Source of the DNA: Sphingomonas melonis
GTDB taxonomy: Bacteria > Pseudomonadota > Alphaproteobacteria > Sphingomonadales > Sphingomonadaceae
Length of the DNA stretch: 64,000 bases
Assembly (NCBI RefSeq): GCF_013409985.1
Contig: NZ_JACCBY010000003.1
Span: forward strand, 310,001 to 374,000
Direction: 5' to 3'
The notes under the pieces are model-generated. The model did not search any database. It worked only from the letters and a program-made list of their open reading frames with translations, and had not been told where the DNA came from. The stretch's first letter is position 1. The number at the start of each line of letters is the position of its first letter. The translations under genes and the position numbers were made by a program. This document shows positions 51,587-58,615 of this stretch, in pieces.

Positions 51587-52126
51587 ATGGCGCGCAGCAC
51601 ATCTCGTTCGAACGATTGGGGGTTCCCGCGCTGGCGCGGCTATGGCTCGGGCCGCGAGACGACGACGGTGCGGATCTGCGACCGGCATGGCTGCGACGAA
51701 CCGGGCGACTGCCCGGCGCCGAAATCGCCCAACAGCCCGGACCGCTGGTATTTCTGCGCGACCCACGCCGCCGAATACAATCGCGGCTGGAATTATTTCG
51801 AGGGCCTGTCCGCCGAGGAGGCGGCGCAGCGCGAGGCGTCGGAGACGCGTACCGCCTCGGGCTATGCCAATTCGGGTCATTATGCCTGGGGCGGTTCGGG
51901 CGACGGCACCCGCTCGCGCGACGAGATGCGCGCGCTCGAGGCGCTGGGGCTGGAGACGGACGCCGATTTCGACGCGGTGAAGACCGCGTGGCGCAAGCTC
52001 GCCAAGGAGAACCACCCCGACGTGCGCCCCGGCGACAGCCATGCCGCGGTGCGCTTCCAGACGGTACAGGCGGCCTATGAGGTGCTGCGGTCGGCGGAGG
52101 AGCGGCGCGAGTGGCGCCCCCGCTGA
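51587..52126 (+). CDS. DnaJ-domain protein with an N-terminal Cys/His cluster
   Basis: A 179-residue protein. Residues ~30-60 hold a Cys/His-rich patch (CDRHGCDEPGDCPAPK, then WYFCATHAAEYN) that may bind zinc. The J domain sits at the C-terminus (ALGLETDADFDAVKTAWRKL followed by AKENHPDVRPGDS) with the HPD motif needed to stimulate DnaK. The J domain at the end rather than the start is the mark of a specialised co-chaperone. It overlaps the ferredoxin-like gene. Confidence 0.88.
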   Translation: MARSTSRSNDWGFPRWRGYGSGRETTTVRICDRHGCDEPGDCPAPKSPNSPDRWYFCATHAAEYNRGWNYFEGLSAEEAAQREASETRTASGYANSGHYAWGGSGDGTRSRDEMRALEALGLETDADFDAVKTAWRKLAKENHPDVRPGDSHAAVRFQTVQAAYEVLRSAEERREWRPR

Positions 52127-52434
52127 AGCAGATCCCCAGCGCCTGGCAGGGCGCGATCCTGGTCTGCGGCAAATGTTCGAAGAAGCTCGACGGCGGGTTC
52201 GGCAAGAAGGGGCGCACGCCGCTCGCCAAGCTGCTGCGCAAGATCCTGGGCGTGGGGAAGGGTCGCAAGGCGGCGCTCGGCGTGGTCGAGACGCGCTGCC
52301 TCGGCCTGTGTCCGGGCCGCGCGGTGGCGGTGATCGACGGCCGCGCGCCGGGAACGTGGCTGGTGGTGCCGCGGGACGCCGACGTCGCCGAACTCGCGGC
52401 GCGGCTGGCGGTGGGGCCGGCCGCCGCCCGCTGA
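52111..52434 (+). CDS. Thioredoxin-like [2Fe-2S] ferredoxin-type protein
   Basis: A 107-residue protein read from a GTG inside the DnaJ gene's end. It shows the CGKCSKKL and CLGLCPGR cysteine pairs of the thioredoxin-like [2Fe-2S] (NuoE/Clostridial shethna type) family, with a positively charged middle (GKKGRTPLAKLLRK). It could carry electrons or Fe-S clusters. The 16-bp overlap with the DnaJ gene and the nearby sufE hint at Fe-S handling, which is inference. Confidence 0.78.
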   Translation: MAPPLKQIPSAWQGAILVCGKCSKKLDGGFGKKGRTPLAKLLRKILGVGKGRKAALGVVETRCLGLCPGRAVAVIDGRAPGTWLVVPRDADVAELAARLAVGPAAAR

Positions 52435-52443
52435 CGGCGGCGA

Positions 52444-52848
52444 TCAGGCGTAGCGCGCGGCGGTCTCGCGGATCAGCGCGATCATGTTGGGGATGCCCTG
52501 CGTCCGGTTGGAGCTGAGCTGGTTCTTGAGGTCGAACGGCGCCAGCTCGCCCTCGATATCCGCCGCGGTGATCGCCGCCGGTGCGCGGTCCTGCACGGTG
52601 AGCAGCACCAGCGCGATGATCCCCTTGGTGATCGCCGCGTTGCTGTCGGCGAGGAAGTGGAGCGTGCCGTCCTCGCGCCGCGTCGGATAGACCCAGACCG
52701 ACGCCGAACAGCCGCGCACCAGCGTCGCCTCGGTCTTCAGCGCCTCGGGCATCGGCTCCAGCGCGCGGCCGAGATCGATCAGCAGGCGATAGCGATCGTC
52801 GGGATCGAGGAAGTCGTATTCGTCGCGGATGTCGGCGATGCTGGTCAT
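52444..52848 (-). CDS. sufE: SufE cysteine-desulfurase activator
   Basis: A 134-residue sulfur acceptor that takes sulfane sulfur from SufS for Fe-S cluster assembly. The active cysteine is in TLVRGCSASVWVYP. The length and the N-terminal helix pattern (IRDEYDFLDPDDRYRLLIDL) match SufE. The other suf genes are not in the window. Confidence 0.92.
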   Translation of the reverse strand: MTSIADIRDEYDFLDPDDRYRLLIDLGRALEPMPEALKTEATLVRGCSASVWVYPTRREDGTLHFLADSNAAITKGIIALVLLTVQDRAPAAITAADIEGELAPFDLKNQLSSNRTQGIPNMIALIRETAARYA

Positions 52849-52923
52849 GCCGTGGCGGTACAGCCGGGGAGGAGAGGGGGCAACCGTTGCCGGCGGTGCC
52901 GGTTGGTCCGGCTTCTTCTCCCG

Positions 52924-53031
52924 TTCGTCATCCCGGCGAACGCCGGGACCCATGGTCGCGGGCGGCTGATGGTGCAGGCTACCGCCGGGTTCGTCTTGTC
53001 CATGGGTCCCGGCTTTCGCCGGGATGACGAA
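52924..53031. repeat. Second palindromic repeat family, 108 bp
   Basis: Arms TTCGTCATCCCGGCGAACGC...CCATGG (52924-52955) and their inverted match (53000-53031) flank a 44-bp centre. It has the same design as the REPINs, but an unrelated arm sequence (GTCATCCCGGCG). It lies between sufE and the end of the psp array. Confidence 0.85.
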
Positions 53032-53052
53032 GCGGGTGGGTATCAGGGGGGC

Positions 53053-53286
53053 TCAGAGATCCACCCCCGCCGCGATCGCCTCGAGCTTGCGGATCCGCTC
53101 CTTCAGGTCGGCGATCTCGATGCGCGAGCCGGCGGACGGTCCCGCCGGGATCGCATGATGCGCAGCAAGCTGTTGCTGCTTCAGCGCCAGCCAGCCGCGC
53201 CAGCCGGACAGGCAGGCGCTGACCAGCATCGCCAGCCCGGCCAGGGCCACCAGCGAGAGGGTGAGATAGACGTTGGGATCGGTCAT
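53053..53286 (-). CDS. Psp-array small membrane protein 4 (77 residues)
   Basis: The last gene of the psp operon. An N-terminal helix (YLTLSLVALAGLAMLVSACL) is followed by a coiled coil with EIADLKERIRKLEAIAAGV, a shortened form of the tail seen in PspB and three neighbours. CGGAGG precedes the ATG. The function is unknown; membrane-stress sensing with PspA is inferred from the context and the shared tail. Confidence 0.72.
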   Translation of the reverse strand: MTDPNVYLTLSLVALAGLAMLVSACLSGWRGWLALKQQQLAAHHAIPAGPSAGSRIEIADLKERIRKLEAIAAGVDL

Positions 53287-53299
53287 GATCGGCCTCCGT

Positions 53300-53542
53300 T
53301 CAGCGGTCGCGCAGCCGTTCGATCTCGCGGTCGAGATCGACGCTGCTGCGGGTGTCGGTGATGACGCGCTCCAGCACCTGGATGCGCTCCTTGAGTTGCT
53401 GCACCTCGCTGGCGAGGCGCTCGGTATCGTCACGCGCCGGCAGCGGCACGTCGTGGCGGCGGGCGGCGGCGATGCGGGCGCGCAGCACGCCGCCGAGGAT
53501 CGCCAGCGCCACGATGATGACGACCATTTCCTGCGGGTTCAT
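53300..53542 (-). CDS. Psp-array small membrane protein 3 (80 residues)
   Basis: An N-terminal transmembrane helix (MVVIIVALAILGGVLRARI), a basic turn, then a coiled coil QQLKERIQVLERVITDTRSS ending in DREIERLRDR. The plan equals PspB (helix plus coiled coil). It begins 18 bp after the neighbour's stop. Confidence 0.72.
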   Translation of the reverse strand: MNPQEMVVIIVALAILGGVLRARIAAARRHDVPLPARDDTERLASEVQQLKERIQVLERVITDTRSSVDLDREIERLRDR

Positions 53543-53560
53543 CGATCCGTCCTTTCGGGA

Positions 53561-53848
53561 TCAGTTGATCGGCAGCCGGCCGGGCCGGGTGTCGCGCAGG
53601 CTGTCGATCTCCCGCGCCAGATCGGCGCCGCGATCGGTGACGATGCGTTCGAGGACGCGGACCCGCTCCTCCAGCCGCTCGGTCTGCGCGGCATATTGCG
53701 CCGCCTTCTCCGCGGTCTGCGCGTTGAGCGCTGCGGCCAGCGTCTCCTTGTGCCGCAGCCAGCGTTTGAACATCTCGCTGCCAATACCCAGCGTCACCGG
53801 CAGGCCGATGACAACGACGGCGAGCATGAAGATCGTAAACCCGTTCAT
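53561..53848 (-). CDS. Psp-array small membrane protein 2 (95 residues)
   Basis: One N-terminal helix (FTIFMLAVVVIGLPVTLGIG), then basic WLRHKETLA and a long coiled coil that ends in TERLEERVRVLERIVTDRGA and DLAREIDSLRD. A good AGGAGG precedes the ATG. Its size, helix position and tail are PspB-like, though its first half is not the PspB consensus. Confidence 0.75.
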   Translation of the reverse strand: MNGFTIFMLAVVVIGLPVTLGIGSEMFKRWLRHKETLAAALNAQTAEKAAQYAAQTERLEERVRVLERIVTDRGADLAREIDSLRDTRPGRLPIN

Positions 53849-53860
53849 CGCGCGTTCCTC

Positions 53861-54172
53861 CTAGCGGTCGCGAAGCGCCTCGATCTCGCGGGCGGTGCGC
53901 TCGGCGGGATCGGTGGCGATGCGTTCGAGGACGGCGATCCGTTCCTCCAGCCGGCTGACCTGGCCGGTCAGCTTGTCGTTCTCGTTGCTGAGCAGCATGA
54001 TCTTGCGCTCCGCCTCGATGTCCTCGGCGCCGCTCGTGCCGCGCCGGCGCCGGCTGCGGCGACTGTCGTCCTCGATCGGGTAGCCATGTTTGGCCTTGAC
54101 CCAGGTGGTGAAGGCGTGGCGCGCACTGATCGCTCCGACGATACCCACCGGCACCATCCAACCCATGTCCAT
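53861..54172 (-). CDS. Psp-array small membrane protein 1 (103 residues)
   Basis: A short N-terminal hydrophobic segment (MGWMVPVGIVGAISARHAF), a basic Arg/Ser patch (DDSRRSRRRRGTSG), then a coiled coil with VSRLEERIAVLERIATDPAE and ending TAREIEALRDR. It lies 39 bp after pspC and keeps the operon polarity. No known name fits; E. coli PspD is different. Confidence 0.72.
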   Translation of the reverse strand: MDMGWMVPVGIVGAISARHAFTTWVKAKHGYPIEDDSRRSRRRRGTSGAEDIEAERKIMLLSNENDKLTGQVSRLEERIAVLERIATDPAERTAREIEALRDR

Positions 54173-54211
54173 CGTGATTCTCCCTGAACCTGCCGTCGCG
54201 CGAGTCGTTGC

Positions 54212-54589
54212 TCAGCGCAGGCTGTCGATTTCCTCGGCCAGCCGGCTGTTGCGGCTGGTGTAGTGCAGTTCGATGTCGGCGAGCCGGCGGTCGATGTCGC
54301 GGAACTTGCTGCGCACTTCGGTGGTCGAGCGCGTCGGATTGGAGCGCACCCCCTGCCAGAATTTGGCATCCTCTGGCGTGTCGTACAGGCCGGTCGGCTT
54401 GTTGTCCGCCACCCAGGCGATGATCATATAGGCGATCACGATCCACCATTGTTGGGCGATGATCGTCATCCCCGCGACCCCGAGACGAACCCAGAGCACG
54501 TCGACCCCGGTATAATCCGCGATCCCCGCGCACACGCCCTTCCACTTGGCATCCTGCGGATCGAGGTAGAATTTGGTGCGGCTCGACAT
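54212..54589 (-). CDS. pspC: PspC-domain membrane protein
   Basis: A 125-residue protein. The PspC domain is clear: KFYLDPQDAKWKGVCAGIAD, then VDVLWVRLGVAGMTII and the transmembrane helix WIVIAYMIIAWVA. The C-terminal ~45 residues (RDIDRRLADIELHYTSRN, then SRLAEEIDSLR) echo the tail found in the four proteins downstream. PspC helps PspB signal envelope stress to the PspA-PspF switch. Confidence 0.92.
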   Translation of the reverse strand: MSSRTKFYLDPQDAKWKGVCAGIADYTGVDVLWVRLGVAGMTIIAQQWWIVIAYMIIAWVADNKPTGLYDTPEDAKFWQGVRSNPTRSTTEVRSKFRDIDRRLADIELHYTSRNSRLAEEIDSLR

Positions 54590-54590
54590 C

Positions 54591-54854
54591 TCAGTTCCTC
54601 CGGTCGATCTGGTAGGTGGGCTGTTGCGCGCTCAGGCTCGGCTTGAAGTCGGGATTGTCGGCGGCGACGATCCGCTCGACCGTATTGAGGCGATCTTCGA
54701 GGCGGCGGGCGAGATTGAACATCTCGTCGAGCAGCTTCTCGTCTTCCTGCGTGATCTTCGGCGCCTGCTTCCACTTGGTGATATAGTGGAAGACCAGCCA
54801 CGGCAGGCCGATGAAGAGGATCGTGATCGCGAAAAAGGGGATGACGTCTTCCAT
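54591..54854 (-). CDS. pspB: Phage shock protein B
   Basis: An 87-residue protein: helix ITILFIGLPWLVFHYITKW, then a coiled coil EDEKLLDEMFNLARRLEDRL followed by NTVERIVAADNPDFK. This is the classical PspB layout. It starts 1 bp before the pspA stop region and ends 1 bp ahead of pspC's start, so the genes are tightly coupled. Confidence 0.92.
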   Translation of the reverse strand: MEDVIPFFAITILFIGLPWLVFHYITKWKQAPKITQEDEKLLDEMFNLARRLEDRLNTVERIVAADNPDFKPSLSAQQPTYQIDRRN

Positions 54855-54855
54855 C

Positions 54856-55521
54856 TCAATCCTCCTTCTTCATGCGCGCCTTCAGCGCGGCGAGTTCGGC
54901 GTCGACCTTGTCGCTCTGGCGCAGCTCGGCGATCTCCTCCTCGAGGCTCTTCGGTGCGCCCAGGCCCATCGCCTCGGCGCGGCCCTCGGCATCGTCGACG
55001 CGGCGTTCGAGAATGTCGAAGCGGCTGAACGCCTCGTTGGTCTTCGGACCCGAATACATCTCGCGCAGGCGATAGCGGTTGTTGGCGCTCTCCAGCCGGG
55101 TCTGCACGTTCGACTGTTTCGTGCGTGCCTCGGTCAGCTTCTTCTGCAGCTTGGCGATATCCTCCTCCGACGCGCGCAGCGCATCGTCGAGCACCTTGAC
55201 CTCGATCTTGAGCTGCTCGGCCATGTCGGCGGCCTTCTGCTTCTCGACCAGCGCCGCCTTGGCGAGATCCTCGCGGTCCTTGCTCAGCGCCAGTTCGGCC
55301 TTCTCGGTCCAGCTCTCCTGCAGCTGTTCCAGCTTGCTGATATGGCGCCGCATCTCCTTCTGGTCGGCGATCGTGCGCGCCGCCGAGGCGCGGACCTCGA
55401 CCAACGTCTCCTCCATCTCGAGGATGATCATCCGGATCATCTTCGCCGGATCTTCCGCCTTTTCGAGCAGGTCGGCGAAGTTGGCGGCGACGATGTCGCG
55501 GGTGCGGGAAAAAATGCCCAT
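54856..55521 (-). CDS. pspA: Phage shock protein A
   Basis: A 221-residue PspA/IM30 (ESCRT-III-like) protein. It starts MGIFSRTRDIVAANFADLLE and carries the signature DPAKMIRMIILEMEETLVEV. A long coiled coil follows and ends in a charged helix (LAALKARMKKED). PspA binds and inhibits PspF at rest; under membrane stress it leaves PspF and coats damaged membrane. Confidence 0.95.
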   Translation of the reverse strand: MGIFSRTRDIVAANFADLLEKAEDPAKMIRMIILEMEETLVEVRASAARTIADQKEMRRHISKLEQLQESWTEKAELALSKDREDLAKAALVEKQKAADMAEQLKIEVKVLDDALRASEEDIAKLQKKLTEARTKQSNVQTRLESANNRYRLREMYSGPKTNEAFSRFDILERRVDDAEGRAEAMGLGAPKSLEEEIAELRQSDKVDAELAALKARMKKED

Positions 55522-55583
55522 CGGTATCAATGCTCCTGAAAACGGGCCGGGTGGACGAGGGCGCCGCCCGGTTTGCGACCGCT

Positions 55584-55721
55584 TTACGCCGTCAGGCGTG
55601 CGGTCGTCACGGTCTCGCCCCCGCCGGTCGCCGGACCGACCGCACCAGCGACGCACGCGGCGCTGAACAGGACAGTGCAGACGACGGCGGCGAGCTTGCG
55701 ACCGATCTCGGAATTGAACAT
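55584..55721 (-). CDS. 45-residue exported peptide ahead of pspA
   Basis: ATG at 55721 follows a good GAGG. The product starts MFNSEIGRKLAAVVCTVLFS and continues AACVAGAVGPATGGG, which reads as a signal peptide followed by a very short mature part (ETVTTARLTA). It is the first gene after the sigma-54 promoter. It could be a secreted or membrane peptide of the stress response; no family is recognised. Confidence 0.65.
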   Translation of the reverse strand: MFNSEIGRKLAAVVCTVLFSAACVAGAVGPATGGGETVTTARLTA

Positions 55722-55778
55722 GGAAACCTCCTGATTTCTGAACCTTGGTTCCGCTCGTTGGCGGGATGCCAGCAGCAT

Positions 55779-55795
55779 TGCAGGGGTCGTGCCAA
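55779..55795 (-). promoter_or_regulatory. Sigma-54 (RpoN) promoter of the psp operon
   Basis: On the minus strand the sequence is TTGGCACGACCCCTGCA. GG and GC are exactly 10 bp apart, matching the TGGCAC-N5-TTGC consensus at all but one conserved base. It lies 58 bp ahead of the small exported peptide gene and about 105-115 bp from the pspF start on the other strand. PspF is the expected activator. Confidence 0.8.
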
Positions 55796-55895
55796 TTGCG
55801 GAAACGGCAGAAATGCGCGCTTTTCTGGTGTCATAGGGATGTAGCACACGGATGAACGCTTGCGTAACGTTGGCGTTTTCCGCCAGATGTTGGCG

Positions 55896-56960
55896 ATGGA
55901 ACGCACGTCGCAAGTCATTGGCCAGTCGGGGGCCTTTCTGGATGCGCTGGAACGTGCCAGCCGCGCGGCGGCGCTCGACCGTCCCGTGCTGGTGATCGGC
56001 GAGCGCGGCACCGGCAAGGAACTGGTCGCCGAGCGGCTTCACCGCCTGTCGCCGCGCTGGGACCAGCCGTTGGTGATCATGAACTGCGCGGCGCTGCCGG
56101 AGACGCTGATCGAGGCGGAATTGTTCGGTCACGAGGCGGGCGCCTTCACCGGCGCGACCAAGGCGCGCGCCGGCCGGTTCGAGGAGGCGCATCGCGGCAC
56201 GCTGTTCCTCGACGAGCTCGGCACGCTGTCGATGGCCGCGCAGGACCGGCTGCTGCGCGCGGTCGAATATGGCGAGATCACGCGGATCGGCGCGTCACGG
56301 CCGCTGCGCGTCGACGTGCGCATCGTCGCCGCGACCAACGAGCATCTGCCCGACAAGGTCGACCGCCATGAATTCCGCGCCGACCTGCTCGACCGCCTCT
56401 CGTTCGAGGTCGTCACGCTACCGCCGCTGCGCGCGCGCTCGGGCGATATCGCGGTGCTCGCGGATCATTTCGGGCGGCGGATGGCGTCGGAGATCGGCTG
56501 GGACCGCTGGCCGGGTTTCGGCCCGCGCGCGCTCGACCAGCTCCACAATCATCGCTGGCCGGGCAATGTGCGCGAATTGCGCAACGTCGTCGAGCGCGCG
56601 GTCTATCGCTGGGAAAGCGACGGTCCGGTCGATGCGATCGAGATCGATCCCTTCGCCTCGCCGTTCCGGCCGCAGGGCGGCCCCGGCGGCGGCCCGAGCC
56701 GGGCGCCGGCCGCCGATTCGCCGCCGCCCGCGGACGCGGCCAAGCCGCACGAGCCCGAGGACAGCCCCGTCGCCGCCTGCGATGCCGGCCCCTCCGACTT
56801 CAAGTCGCGCGTCGCGCAGTTCGAGCGCGACCTGCTCGCCCGCGCGCTCGCCGAGCATCGCTTCAACCAGCGCGCCACTGCCGAGGCGCTCGGCCTCAGT
56901 TATGACCAGCTACGCCATGCGCTGCGACGACACGAGTTGATCAACGCGACCGGTTCGTGA
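55896..56960 (+). CDS. pspF: PspF, sigma-54-dependent activator of psp genes
   Basis: A 354-residue AAA+ enhancer-binding protein without a regulatory receiver, as expected for PspF. The Walker A is VIGERGTGKE, then MNCAALPETLIEAELFGHEAGAFTGA with the GAFTGA sigma-54 contact, LFLDELGTLS (Walker B) and RIVAATNEHLPDK. A C-terminal Fis-type helix-turn-helix ends in NQRATAEALGLSYDQLRHAL. A ~75-residue Pro/Ala insert precedes it. I take MERTSQV as the start (residue-for-residue like E. coli PspF); MLAMERT is an alternative. Confidence 0.95.
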   Translation: MERTSQVIGQSGAFLDALERASRAAALDRPVLVIGERGTGKELVAERLHRLSPRWDQPLVIMNCAALPETLIEAELFGHEAGAFTGATKARAGRFEEAHRGTLFLDELGTLSMAAQDRLLRAVEYGEITRIGASRPLRVDVRIVAATNEHLPDKVDRHEFRADLLDRLSFEVVTLPPLRARSGDIAVLADHFGRRMASEIGWDRWPGFGPRALDQLHNHRWPGNVRELRNVVERAVYRWESDGPVDAIEIDPFASPFRPQGGPGGGPSRAPAADSPPPADAAKPHEPEDSPVAACDAGPSDFKSRVAQFERDLLARALAEHRFNQRATAEALGLSYDQLRHALRRHELINATGS

Positions 56961-57046
56961 CGCTTGCGTAACGGGGCGGGAGCGTTAGGCCGGCTTTTGC
57001 GTTAACGCGGGGACGACATCGTCCCTATCCAAGAGGAGCCTTGCCC

Positions 57047-57652
57047 ATGGCATTCGAACTGCCGCCGCTGCCGTACGACTATGACGCGCTGGAACCGGTC
57101 ATCTCCAAGGAAACGATGACCTTCCACCACGACAAGCATCACGCAGCCTATACCGCCAAGCTCAACGAGGGCGTCGCCGCCGATCCCAGCCTGGAAGGGC
57201 TGTCGATCGAGGACATCCTCGGCCGCATCTCGTCGCTGCCGCCGCTCGTCCGCAACAATGGCGGTGGCTATTGGAACCACGACTTCTTCTGGAAGATCAT
57301 GGGCCCCAAGGGTTCGACGCAGCCGTCGGGCGCGCTCAAGGACGCGATCGACGCCTATGGCGGGCTCGACAAGCTCAAGGAGGACTTCAACACCAAGGGT
57401 GCGGGCCAGTTCGGTTCGGGCTGGGCCTGGGTGATCAAGGATTCGAGCGGCGCGCTCAAGGTCACCTCGACGCCCAACCAGGACAATCCGCTGATGGACG
57501 ATGCCAAGGACAAGGGCACGCCCATCCTCGGCAACGACGTGTGGGAACACGCTTATTACCTCACCTACAAGAACGACCGGCCGGGCTATCTCAAGGCGTG
57601 GTGGGACGTGGTGAACTGGGACGAAGCCGGCAAGCGCTTCGACGCGGCGTAA
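57047..57652 (+). CDS. sodB: Iron/manganese superoxide dismutase
   Basis: A 201-residue SodB-type enzyme that turns superoxide into H2O2 and O2. Metal ligands lie in TFHHDKHHAAY, NHDFFWKIMG and DVWEHAYYLTYKNDRPGYL. The GGAGCC-type Shine-Dalgarno is 8 bp from MAFELPP. The chosen ATG lies 6 bp after an upstream TTG that reads in the same frame. Confidence 0.95.
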   Translation: MAFELPPLPYDYDALEPVISKETMTFHHDKHHAAYTAKLNEGVAADPSLEGLSIEDILGRISSLPPLVRNNGGGYWNHDFFWKIMGPKGSTQPSGALKDAIDAYGGLDKLKEDFNTKGAGQFGSGWAWVIKDSSGALKVTSTPNQDNPLMDDAKDKGTPILGNDVWEHAYYLTYKNDRPGYLKAWWDVVNWDEAGKRFDAA

Positions 57653-57661
57653 CCATCTTAA

Positions 57662-57804
57662 CTCCTCCCTCGCTTCAGTGGGGGAGGGGGACCGCCCGGC
57701 GCAGCCGGGTGGTGGAGGGGGCGTTTCCGCACACGGTGACCTCGCCGTATCCTCCCCCTCCGTCACGCCCTGCGGGCGCGCCACCTCCCCCTGGCGGGGG
57801 AGGA
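57662..57804. repeat. Third palindromic repeat family (about 143 bp)
   Basis: A large imperfect inverted repeat: TCCTCCC...GGGGGAGGGGGACCGC at the left is mirrored by GCGCCACCTCCCCCTGGCGGGGGAGGA at the right. Its C/G-rich arms share nothing with the REPIN arms. It lies between sodB and yciB and may work as a bidirectional terminator. Confidence 0.7.
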
Positions 57805-57807
57805 ATT

Positions 57808-58479
57808 TCACTCCGGCGGGATGCCCGCCTGCGGGTCGTCGCCCGTGTTAAGGCCATGCCGCAGCAGCATCGGAATATTGGCGAAGGCGAACAGCAGGGT
57901 GAGCGGGATCGCCCCCCACAATTTGAACCCGACCCAGAAATCCCAGTTGGTGTTGCGCCACACCGCCTCGTTGAGCGCGGCCATGCCGACGAAGAACAGC
58001 GCCCAATTGCGCGTCAGCTTGCGCCACCCCGCGGCATTCAGCCCCGGATAGGCGGTGCCGAGCAGCCCCTGGAGCAACGGCCGCCCGGTGAGCAGGCCGA
58101 AGGCCAGCACCGCGGCGAACATCGCGTAGACGAAGGTCGGCTTCATCTGGATGAACTTGGGGTCGTGGAACCAGACGGTCAGGCCGCCGAACAGCACGAC
58201 GAACCCGCCCGAGATCCACAGCATCGGCGAGATCGTGCCGAGCTTCGTCTTCGACACCACCATCGCGATCACAGTGGCGATGACGAAGGCGGTGGTCGCG
58301 ACGATCACCTTGGCGATCACCAGTGCCCCGGCGCGGTCGAGGTCGGAGAGGAAGCCGGTCCCCGCCGCGACGATCTGCATCGCAAGGCTGGCGGGGAACA
58401 GGAAATTGACCGCGAAGAAGACGAGTAGCGGGCCGTATTCGACGCCCATGCGAAGGCCGGGGGATTGCTGTCGGGTCAT
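57808..58479 (-). CDS. yciB: YciB/IspA family inner-membrane protein
   Basis: A 223-residue protein with five or six helices. The family pattern appears in FAVNFLFPASLAMQIVA, WISGGFVVLFGGLTVWFHD and KPTFVYAMFAAVLAFGLL. It ends in FALFFVGMAALNEAVWRN-like FFVGMAALNEAVWRNTNWDF. YciB/IspZ proteins span the inner membrane and are tied to envelope synthesis and septation. The downstream ftsY and mtaB belong to another direction-matched unit, separated by a REPIN. Confidence 0.88.
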   Translation of the reverse strand: MTRQQSPGLRMGVEYGPLLVFFAVNFLFPASLAMQIVAAGTGFLSDLDRAGALVIAKVIVATTAFVIATVIAMVVSKTKLGTISPMLWISGGFVVLFGGLTVWFHDPKFIQMKPTFVYAMFAAVLAFGLLTGRPLLQGLLGTAYPGLNAAGWRKLTRNWALFFVGMAALNEAVWRNTNWDFWVGFKLWGAIPLTLLFAFANIPMLLRHGLNTGDDPQAGIPPE

Positions 58480-58502
58480 GCCGCCGTCTCCCCACGGGTT
58501 TC

Positions 58503-58597
58503 GTCACCCCGGACGTGTTCCGGGGTCCACTCATCCGCGCGCCTCGCGGCCCGTTCGATTTGCGGAACGGTGGACCCCGGAACAGGTCCGGGGTGAC
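58503..58597. repeat. REPIN-like palindromic element, copy 5 (95 bp)
   Basis: Arms at 58503-58530 and 58570-58597 match the family, but the centre is 39 bp, 10 bp shorter than in the other five copies, and its sequence differs. It separates yciB from ftsY. Confidence 0.88.
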
Positions 58598-58615
58598 GGA
58601 GGGATGGGATCGCGG

